Below are positions 14,909-19,818 of a stretch of 19,818 nucleotides of DNA, one piece after another. The DNA comes from UBA10649 sp964597445. GTDB taxonomy: Bacteria > Actinomycetota > Actinomycetes > S36-B12. The DNA lies in the NCBI GenBank assembly GCA_964597445.1, contig CAZQXO010000038.1, forward strand, positions 1 to 19,818, given 5' to 3'. The position numbers and the translations under genes are program-made. The notes beneath the pieces were generated by a model. That model searched no databases and was not told the DNA's origin. It was given only the letters and a program-made list of their open reading frames with translations. Numbering within the stretch: the stretch's first letter is position 1; the number at the start of each line of letters is the position of its first letter.

Positions 14909-15638
14909 CGGCCAGCCTTCGTGCCGCCTCCACCAGAATGCCGCTCACCGTCGCGGCACCGGACGCCACGACAGCCATGACGTCCTCGATCGCGATCTCC
15001 GGACCCAGGCCTGCCGCCGGATTCGACACGAGGCACAGTGATGCGTAGGGCAGCCCGCGCTCCTTGGCCAGCACGACCTCCGGAACCCCGGTCATGCCCA
15101 CGACGGTGGCTCCCAGGGACTGGGCCATGCGGATCTCGGCTCGCGTCTCGAATCTCGGGCCCTCGAAGGCGGCGTAGATGCCGGCTCGCTCGACCGGGAC
15201 CCCGACAGCGTCGGCGGAGTCGAGCAGCACCTGCCGCAGTCGCTCCGAGTACGGCTCCGTCATGTCGACGTGCACGACACCCTCCGGGGTCGAGCCGTCG
15301 AAGAAGGTGACGGGCCTTCCCTTCGTGAAGTCGAGGAAGTCGTCGACCACCGCGATGGCGCCGGAGTCGAGCCCGATGCCGCCCACGACGTTGACAGCCA
15401 GCACCTCCGTCACGCCCAGGTCGACGAGGGCGTCGATGTTGGCCAGGTAGTTGACCCGGTGAGGAGGCACGGAGTGGTCAGCGCCGTGACGTGCGAGGAA
15501 CACGGTCTCCCGGCCGTGCAGGCCTCCCACGACCGCGCGTGCCGGGCCGTACGGCGTCGTCATCTCCACCTGGCGCGGAGAGTCCAGGGCGTCGAGGGAG
15601 TAGAAGCCCGTGCCTGCGATGACGCCGAGGGCGCTCAC
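14898..15638 (-). CDS. mtnP: MtnP-like nucleoside phosphorylase, probably methylthioinosine/6-oxopurine type
   Basis: The 246-residue protein belongs to the MTAP branch of the PNP superfamily: GTGFYSL at 9-15, LARHG at 48-52, VNYLANI at 62-68, FDGST at 113-117, FEGPRFETRAE at 158-168, GMTGVPEVVLAKE at 181-193, and SNPAAGL at 205-211. Human MTAP has Asp in the base-binding loop (TDYDCW) for adenine. Here Asn206 replaces it and ETRAE replaces SSRAE, as in 6-oxopurine enzymes such as methylthioinosine phosphorylase. The product would be 5-methylthioribose-1-phosphate plus hypoxanthine. Start is the GTG at 15638, overlapping the cdd stop as GTGA; the longer open frame upstream is unrelated to the family. 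Plain MTA phosphorylase activity remains possible. Confidence 0.88.
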   Translation of the reverse strand: MSALGVIAGTGFYSLDALDSPRQVEMTTPYGPARAVVGGLHGRETVFLARHGADHSVPPHRVNYLANIDALVDLGVTEVLAVNVVGGIGLDSGAIAVVDDFLDFTKGRPVTFFDGSTPEGVVHVDMTEPYSERLRQVLLDSADAVGVPVERAGIYAAFEGPRFETRAEIRMAQSLGATVVGMTGVPEVVLAKERGLPYASLCLVSNPAAGLGPEIAIEDVMAVVASGAATVSGILVEAARRLADAR

Positions 15639-16045
15639 GGCAGCTGGTCCGGGCCGAAGCCGTCCGGGAACAAGAAGGACAGCGGAACCGGGCCGCCGTC
15701 GCGGTCGACCAGGAGGGTACCTCCGCCGTGCTCGAACAGCAGTTGTCGGCATCGGCCACACGGCAGCAGGGCGCCGGGCTGGGGGCCCACGCACGCGAAG
15801 GCGACGAGGCGTCCGCGGTCACCGGGACGGCCGGTGCGCACGAGATCACCCAGGAGGGCACACTCCGCGCACAGCGTCACCCCGAGGGACGCGTTCTCGA
15901 CGTTGCTGCCCGTCACGATGCGGCCGTCGTCCGTCAGGGCCGCCGCACCCACCGGGTGCCGCGAGTAAGGGGCGTAGGCGAGCTCCCGCGCCGCGCGGGC
16001 CTCCTCGCGCAGCCGCTCCCACGTCGCCTCGTCCACCTCAGGCAT
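15635..16045 (-). CDS. cdd: Cytidine deaminase
   Basis: The 136-residue homotetrameric-type deaminase converts cytidine and deoxycytidine to uridine and deoxyuridine. The zinc site is complete: NVENASLGVTLCAE (48-61) with C59 and catalytic E61, and PCGRCRQ (95-101) with C96 and C99. YAPYS near 24-28 is the usual N-terminal motif. The start is the ATG at 16045, overlapping the mtnD stop by 8 bases (ATGCCTGA); earlier in-frame starts lie inside mtnD. It is placed between two methionine-salvage genes, so pyrimidine salvage shares their transcript. I see no uridine phosphorylase in the window. Confidence 0.94.
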   Translation of the reverse strand: MPEVDEATWERLREEARAARELAYAPYSRHPVGAAALTDDGRIVTGSNVENASLGVTLCAECALLGDLVRTGRPGDRGRLVAFACVGPQPGALLPCGRCRQLLFEHGGGTLLVDRDGGPVPLSFLFPDGFGPDQLP

Positions 16046-16628
16046 GGGCGGCTTCCCGCGCCAGCTCATCGAAGGTCGGGAAGCTGGCAGCGATGTCGCT
16101 TCCGGTGAAGGCCCCGACCCATCCGTCGTCGGTGCGGAAGAACCGGATCGCCGTGAAGTCCGGGAGAGTGCCCATGTCGAACCAATGCGTGGTGAGCTCG
16201 GGCACGCTGAGGAGATCGCCCTCCGTGCAGAGCATGCCCAGCACGCGATCGCCGATGTGGAGATAGAAGACACCGCTGCCGTGGGAGAAGAAGCGGATCT
16301 CCTCCTCATCGTGCGTGTGCTCGTTCAGGAAGCGCTGCCGGGCTCCCGCCGCGGTCGCGAGGAGATCCTCGGGGCTGCTCTCGTCGAGGTGGAGCTGGAC
16401 CACGTCGACGAGGGTGTAGCCGTGCTGCTCGCACAGGTCGTCGACGAGGTCACGGTAGACGGCCAGGACATCCTCCTGCGTGCTCCCGGAGTCAAGGCCC
16501 GAGCGCACCTCGTGGTGGGAGTAGGCGATGCCCACCTGCGACAGCTCCCTTCCGATCACGTCGCGATCGGTCGTGCGCAGCAGCGGCGTGGTGGGGTCGT
16601 TGTCGGCCCAGATCGTCAGCATGCTCAT
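16038..16628 (-). CDS. mtnD: Acireductone dioxygenase
   Basis: The 196-residue cupin enzyme oxidises the acireductone made by MtnC to 2-keto-4-methylthiobutyrate (Fe form) or to methylthiopropionate plus CO (Ni form). The metal ligands are all present with the spacing of the Klebsiella enzyme: H104 and H106 in EHTHDEEE, E110, and H148 in THWFDMG. A GGAGGT ribosome site at 16636-16641 serves the ATG at 16628, 31 bases after mtnB. Which metal is used, and therefore which product forms, cannot be told from sequence. The transaminase that would finish methionine (MtnE) is not in the window. Confidence 0.95.
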   Translation of the reverse strand: MSMLTIWADNDPTTPLLRTTDRDVIGRELSQVGIAYSHHEVRSGLDSGSTQEDVLAVYRDLVDDLCEQHGYTLVDVVQLHLDESSPEDLLATAAGARQRFLNEHTHDEEEIRFFSHGSGVFYLHIGDRVLGMLCTEGDLLSVPELTTHWFDMGTLPDFTAIRFFRTDDGWVGAFTGSDIAASFPTFDELAREAAHA

Positions 16629-16635
16629 CGAAGAG

Positions 16636-16641
16636 ACCTCC
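16636..16641 (-). promoter_or_regulatory. Ribosome binding site of mtnD
   Basis: GGAGGT on the minus strand, 7 bases before the ATG at 16628. It supports this start over the ATG two codons later, and shows that mtnD is translated independently of mtnB. Confidence 0.75.
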
Positions 16642-16659
16642 GTCGTGTCGTGGCGACCA

Positions 16660-17283
16660 TTATCGCGAGTGGGGCTGCGGCAGGACGAGGTCGTGCATCA
16701 ACTGGTACTGCAGCAGCCAGTCGGCGCTCTCGGTGCGGTTGGCGGCATCCTCCAGGGAGGATCCCCAGACATACATCCCGTGGTCGGCCACCAGGATGAC
16801 CGGCAACCCGGGGTTCAGGGCCGCCCTGATGCGATGACTGAGATCGTCCATGTCCTGGCTGTTGCGCACGACGGGGACGACGTATTCCTCACCCTCCGCG
16901 GAGCAGCCCAGGCCCTTCATCTGCTCCAGTCCCGACAGCCGGACTCCCGCGGGCCAGCGCGCCGCAGCGAGCACCGACGACATCGCATGGACGTGCACCA
17001 CGGCCCGCGCATCCACGGCGTCGACGATGGCCGCGTGCACCGGCGCCTCGGCGCTCGGCGCGTGCGCCTGCCCGTCGAGGGCATGACCGGAGGAGTCCGT
17101 GACCACCGCGTGCTCGGCCTGCGTGGCGTGCTTGGCGATTCCGCTGGCGCTCACCAGCAGCTGGCGAGGCTCCTCCTGGGCCACGACGCTCACGTTGCCC
17201 GACGTTCCCCGCATCCATCCGAGGTCGTAGAGCTGTCGGGTGGTCGCCGCGAGCTGGGCAGCGCGACCGTGGGGCATGGACAT
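16660..17283 (-). CDS. mtnB: Methylthioribulose-1-phosphate dehydratase
   Basis: The 207-residue protein has the class II aldolase fold but uses it to dehydrate 5-methylthioribulose-1-phosphate to 2,3-diketo-5-methylthiopentyl-1-phosphate. Visible marks are GTSGNVSV (26-33), VSASGIAK (44-51), PSAEAPVH (76-83), zinc ligands H97, H99 and H168 (VVHVHA, ADHGM), and the catalytic-acid position E120 in LEQMKGL (equivalent to human APIP Glu139). VPVVRNSQDM (136-145) is typical of MtnB rather than of sugar-phosphate aldolases. The start is the ATG at 17283, 6 bases after a TAGGGT hexamer, so the long minus-strand operon probably begins as a leaderless transcript here. It is divergent from mtnC. Confidence 0.93.
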   Translation of the reverse strand: MSMPHGRAAQLAATTRQLYDLGWMRGTSGNVSVVAQEEPRQLLVSASGIAKHATQAEHAVVTDSSGHALDGQAHAPSAEAPVHAAIVDAVDARAVVHVHAMSSVLAAARWPAGVRLSGLEQMKGLGCSAEGEEYVVPVVRNSQDMDDLSHRIRAALNPGLPVILVADHGMYVWGSSLEDAANRTESADWLLQYQLMHDLVLPQPHSR

Positions 17284-17289
17284 GGCCGG

Positions 17290-17295
17290 ACCCTA
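17290..17295 (-). promoter_or_regulatory. Leaderless -10 hexamer for the mtnB operon
   Basis: TAGGGT, then ccggcc (6 bases), then the ATG of mtnB. This is the same geometry as at add, the EamA gene and mtnA. On the opposite strand TTGGAT (17346-17351) stands 6 bases before the mtnC ATG but lacks the conserved A at position 2. Confidence 0.6.
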
Positions 17296-17357
17296 GCGCG
17301 AGGAGGATCAGCGGACCCGCGCGGCAGCCGTGCGTGAAGGCTCGGTTGGATATCGCC

Positions 17358-18059
17358 ATGGAGCGCATCACGTGCCGCGGCATCGTCGTGGACATCGAGG
17401 GCACGACGAGCGCCGCCCGCCACGTCTACGACGTCCTGTTCCCGTACGCCCGCACCCACCTGCGGGACTGGCTGGACCGGCACCGAGCCGAGCCGGAGGC
17501 CGGCAGTGCGATCGCCGAGGTGGCCGCGACCCTCGACTGCGATCCCGACGATCTCGACGCGGTCGCGGCGCAACTGGTCTCCTGGATCGACGCGGACATC
17601 AAGGCGGCCCCCCTCAAGACGATCCAGGGGCTCATCTGGCAGGAGGGGTACGCCCGAGGCGAGCTCACCTCCCACGTGTTCGACGACGTCCCCCCGGCAC
17701 TCCGCGACTGGAGGGATGCCGGGCTCACCCTCGCGATCTACTCGTCCGGATCGGTCGCCGCGCAGCAGGCCCTGGTCGCGCACGCCCCGCAGGGCGATCT
17801 GCGCCCGCTCTTCTCGGGCTACTTCGACATCACCACCGCCGGACCCAAGCGCGAGGCCACGTCCTACCGTCGGATCGCCGAGGCCCTGGGCATCGCCCCC
17901 GGCGACCTTCTCTTCCTGTCCGACATCCAGGCCGAGCTGGACGCGGCCCGCGCGGCGGGCTGGCAGGTCCTCGGACTGCGGCGAGAGGGTGAGGACCAGG
18001 CGACGGCCACGACCCCGGCCGTCCCGTCGTTCGCCGACATCCCGATCGTGCCTGCCTGA
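17358..18059 (+). CDS. mtnC: Enolase-phosphatase (acireductone synthase)
   Basis: The 233-residue HAD-superfamily enzyme enolises and dephosphorylates 2,3-diketo-5-methylthiopentyl-1-phosphate to the acireductone used by MtnD. HAD motifs are complete: nucleophile D12 with E14 in VDIEGTT, SSGS at 129-132, Lys164 in AGPKREATSY, and D189 with E193 in LSDIQAELDAA. IKAAPLKTIQGLIWQEGY (81-98) is specific to MtnC. The ATG at 17358 matches the family N-terminus; a GTG at 17334 would add eight residues and has no better ribosome site. It is a single-gene unit on the plus strand between mtnB and the aldolase gene, so its expression is separated from the other mtn genes. Confidence 0.95.
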   Translation: MERITCRGIVVDIEGTTSAARHVYDVLFPYARTHLRDWLDRHRAEPEAGSAIAEVAATLDCDPDDLDAVAAQLVSWIDADIKAAPLKTIQGLIWQEGYARGELTSHVFDDVPPALRDWRDAGLTLAIYSSGSVAAQQALVAHAPQGDLRPLFSGYFDITTAGPKREATSYRRIAEALGIAPGDLLFLSDIQAELDAARAAGWQVLGLRREGEDQATATTPAVPSFADIPIVPA

Positions 18060-18068
18060 GGGCTCAGG
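18055..18068. terminator. Palindrome spanning the stops of mtnC and the aldolase gene
   Basis: CCTGAGGGCTCAGG is a perfect inverted repeat (CCTGA, loop GGGC, TCAGG) that contains both TGA stop codons of the convergent genes. It is short and has no T-run, so terminator function is only possible. Confidence 0.35.
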
Positions 18069-18699
18069 TCTCCGGCTGGCCGTACCGGCGGAAGCTGGCT
18101 GCCGCGATCTCCATCTGCTCATCGGTGAGGAGCTCGGGCGTGCCCGCGGCCCGGGCGATGAGGTACTGCTGGCAGAGCACTTCGACCTCGACCGCCAGCG
18201 CCATCGCCGAGGCGAGGTCGCGGCCCCAGGACAGCATGCCGTGATTGGCCATCAGGCACGCCCGACGGGGACCCAGGGCGGCGAGCACGGCGTCGGAGAG
18301 GGCCTGGGTCCCGTACGGCGCGTAGTCCGAGCACACGATGACGTGACCGCCCGCCTTGGCGACCTGGTAGTGGAAGGCAGGCAGGTCCTCGCGCAGCACG
18401 GCGAGCGCCGTCGCATAGGGCGCATGCGTGTGCACGATCGCGCCCGCCTCCGGCTGCGCGGCGTAGATGTCGCGGTGGATGCGCCACTCGCTGGACGGCA
18501 CTCCCGGCGACTGCGGATCCCCCGACATGGTGAGCCGGACGATTCGGTCGGCGGTGAGGTCGGCCGGCGGCACAGCCGACGGCGTGATCCACAGGCCGTC
18601 CGCCGCACGCACGGAGAGGTTCCCGGACGTGCCGACGTTCAGGCCGCGGGCGTCCAGGCCCAGCGTGGCATCGACGAGCGCCTGCGCGGGTGTCGTCAC
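18064..18699 (-). CDS. Class II (fuculose-phosphate type) aldolase, probable DHAP-shunt aldolase
   Basis: The 211-residue zinc aldolase has the L-fuculose-1-phosphate aldolase layout: GTSGNLSV (23-30), PSSEWRIH (68-75) with catalytic E71, zinc ligands H90 and H92 (VHTHAPY) and H153 (ANHGM), and Y111 in LPAFHYQVAKAGG, which matches FucA Tyr113. It differs from MtnB, which lacks the SSEW and HYQVAKAGG patterns. The GTG start overlaps the mtnA stop as GTGA. Enzymes in this setting (Ald2 of the DHAP shunt) cleave 5-deoxyribulose-1-phosphate or 5-methylthioribulose-1-phosphate to DHAP plus acetaldehyde or methylthioacetaldehyde. That substrate is inferred from coupling to mtnA; fuculose or another ketose phosphate is the alternative. 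Confidence 0.85.
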   Translation of the reverse strand: MTTPAQALVDATLGLDARGLNVGTSGNLSVRAADGLWITPSAVPPADLTADRIVRLTMSGDPQSPGVPSSEWRIHRDIYAAQPEAGAIVHTHAPYATALAVLREDLPAFHYQVAKAGGHVIVCSDYAPYGTQALSDAVLAALGPRRACLMANHGMLSWGRDLASAMALAVEVEVLCQQYLIARAAGTPELLTDEQMEIAAASFRRYGQPET

Positions 18700-19724
18700 G
18701 GCGCCGCCACCAGGGCCGTGACCGACCCCGACCCGTCAGGCTCGACGACGCCGCGCTCGGTCACGATCGCGTCGATGAGGCGAGCCGGCGTGACATCGAA
18801 GGCCGGGTTGAAGCCGCGTGCGCCAGGCGGGGCGGTGGACACTCCGCCGAAGGCGGTGACCTCTGCACCGTCACGAAGTTCGATGTGGATGTCCTCCCCC
18901 GTGGGTGTCGCGAGGTCCACCGTGGACGAGGGAGCTGCCACGACGAAGGGGATTCCCGCATCCGCGCACGCGAGGGCAACGCCGACGGAGCCGATCTTGT
19001 TGGCGGTGTCACCGTTGCGGGCGATGCGGTCGGCACCGATGATCGCCACATCGACCAGGCCACGCAGGATCGTGCTCGCCGCTGCGCCATCGACCTGGAC
19101 GAGGTAGTCGATGCCCTCCTGAGCCAGCTCCCAGGCCGTGAGCCGGGAACCCTGCAGCAGGGGGCGGGTCTCGTCGGCGTACACCACCTCGAGTGCGCCG
19201 CGGGCATGGAGCTCCCGAACGATGCCCAGAGCCGTGCCCCACGCCGTGGTCGCGAGGAACCCGGTGTTGCAGTGCGTCAGCACACGGACGCTGTCGCGAG
19301 CCGTCCGGGACAGGATCCAGTCGGCCCCGATGCGCGACAGCTCCCGGTTGGCGGCCTCGTCCTCGGCCATCAGCCGATCTCCCTCGGCGAGGACGGAATC
19401 CACGCCCTCGGGCATGAGCGGGGTGACGCGGTCGGCACCCCAGGCCAGGTTCACGGCGGTGGGTCGGGCGTCGCGCACGCGCCGCACCTGCTCCTGGAGG
19501 ACCTCCGGCGTCCAGCCCTCGGCCTCGGCCTGCAGCATGGCGACCGCAACCCCGTACGCGCCGACGGCACCGAGAGCCGGGGCTCCGCGCACCACGAGCC
19601 GCTGGACGGCGTCCACGACCTCGTCGACCGAGCGGCAGGCGACGAGGCCCAGCTCCCCGGGCAGCCGGGTCTGGTCGATCAGCATCAGGGCACCCGCCCC
19701 GGAATCCCACTCCACCGCGCGCAT
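18696..19724 (-). CDS. mtnA: S-methyl-5-thioribose-1-phosphate isomerase
   Basis: The 342-residue enzyme isomerises 5-methylthioribose-1-phosphate (and, in characterised relatives, 5-deoxyribose-1-phosphate) to the ribulose form. Family marks: RGAPALG at 46-52, THCNTG at 150-155 with catalytic Cys152, ADETRPLLQGSRLTAWEL at 183-200, GADRIARNGDTANKIG at 230-245 with catalytic Asp232, and FNPAFDVTP at 305-313. The length is normal. The ATG at 19724 stands 6 bases after TAGCCT. It is co-transcribed and translationally coupled with the class II aldolase gene rather than with mtnB, mtnD or mtnC. Confidence 0.95.
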   Translation of the reverse strand: MRAVEWDSGAGALMLIDQTRLPGELGLVACRSVDEVVDAVQRLVVRGAPALGAVGAYGVAVAMLQAEAEGWTPEVLQEQVRRVRDARPTAVNLAWGADRVTPLMPEGVDSVLAEGDRLMAEDEAANRELSRIGADWILSRTARDSVRVLTHCNTGFLATTAWGTALGIVRELHARGALEVVYADETRPLLQGSRLTAWELAQEGIDYLVQVDGAAASTILRGLVDVAIIGADRIARNGDTANKIGSVGVALACADAGIPFVVAAPSSTVDLATPTGEDIHIELRDGAEVTAFGGVSTAPPGARGFNPAFDVTPARLIDAIVTERGVVEPDGSGSVTALVAAP

Positions 19725-19730
19725 CGTCCG

Positions 19731-19736
19731 AGGCTA
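19731..19736 (-). promoter_or_regulatory. Leaderless -10 hexamer for mtnA
   Basis: TAGCCT fits TANNNT and is separated by cggacg (6 bases) from the ATG of mtnA. No -35 is evident. This geometry leaves no room for a SAM riboswitch or other leader RNA. Confidence 0.55.
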
Positions 19737-19818
19737 TCCCCCGGCGTGGGTGGGGACTCGCCGTGTGATCCACGACATAGGACGTCCACATATATCCGGC
19801 CGCGCCCCCCTGGGGAGA
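19737..19818. other. Upstream flank of mtnA, no gene seen
   Basis: These 82 bases contain no coding signal I can support. They hold an 8-base palindrome GGACGTCC (19780-19787) next to an AT-rich patch (acatatat, 19788-19795) that stands out against the GC-rich background. This could be a promoter or operator for mtnA or for a gene beyond the window edge. Confidence 0.3.

Noticed and set aside
13700..14980. A 426-codon plus-strand open frame opposite the deaminase gene
   Set aside because: No family motifs and a skewed residue composition. It is the mirror of a well-supported metal hydrolase gene.
17284..17357. A SAM riboswitch or other leader RNA for the mtn genes
   Set aside because: The gaps are too short (74 bases here) and the -10 hexamers sit 6 bases from the start codons of mtnB and mtnA, leaving no leader.
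16660..18699. That mtnB and the class II aldolase gene are a recent duplication
   Set aside because: They share the fold and the zinc histidines, but the diagnostic motifs differ (EQMKG and NSQDM versus SSEW and HYQVAKAGG), which indicates separate, old subfamilies.
1..19818. Horizontal transfer island, prophage or defence system
   Set aside because: Composition looks even by eye. There are no integrase, transposase, tRNA, direct-repeat or nuclease signals, and the content is coherent nucleoside metabolism.

Overview
The window reads as a stretch of a high-GC Actinomycetota chromosome. The evidence is dense, strongly GC-biased coding, frequent GTG starts, ATGA/GTGA stop-start overlaps, and several starts that look leaderless (a TANNNT -10 hexamer exactly 6 nt before the start codon). 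The left edge (LpdA-type flavoprotein, then purine nucleoside phosphorylase, then phosphopentomutase/phosphomannomutase, with adenosine deaminase nearby) resembles the lpdA-deoD-pmmB-add neighbourhood of mycobacteria. I cannot place the organism below phylum or class level. I saw no RNA genes, insertion sequences, CRISPR arrays or phage genes, and no gene-free stretch longer than 300 bases.

Layout, left to right. (1) 1-2687, plus strand: the tail of a LpdA-like NAD(P)H-quinone dehydrogenase, deoD-type PNP and a PGM2-type phosphohexomutase/phosphopentomutase. (2) 2684-4870, minus strand: an add, 87-residue membrane protein, deoC operon that converges on the mutase. (3) 4936-5778, plus strand: an EamA/DMT permease, divergent from add, with a promoter hexamer for each gene in the 65-bp gap. 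(4) 5794-17283, minus strand: a thirteen-gene co-oriented run of mtnB, mtnD, cdd, an MtnP-like phosphorylase, an MtaD-family deaminase, a DUF985 cupin and an SDR dehydrogenase, then after a 137-bp gap with its own promoter-like site a BMP-type lipoprotein, two permeases and a double-domain ATPase (a nucleoside importer), a Gfo/Idh/MocA oxidoreductase and a small cupin. (5) 17358-18059, plus strand: mtnC. (6) 18064-19724, minus strand: mtnA and a class II (fuculose-phosphate type) aldolase.

Taken together this is a nucleoside uptake and salvage island. The importer would bring nucleosides in. Add, cdd and PNP would convert them to bases plus (deoxy)ribose-1-phosphate, which the mutase and DeoC channel to glycolysis. 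The mtn block handles 5'-methylthioadenosine (MTA), and probably 5'-deoxyadenosine, the by-products of SAM-using enzymes.

Two points look non-textbook. First, the 'MTA phosphorylase' carries Asn where adenine-specific MTAPs carry Asp, and it overlaps an MTA/SAH-deaminase-family gene. That suggests deamination first, then 6-oxopurine phosphorolysis. Second, both possible exits for 5-methylthioribulose-1-phosphate are encoded: dehydration to methionine (MtnB, MtnC, MtnD) and aldol cleavage to DHAP plus an aldehyde (DHAP shunt). Four unassigned proteins (DUF985 cupin, SDR, Gfo/Idh, ligand-poor cupin) are built into the same run and may carry unknown steps.
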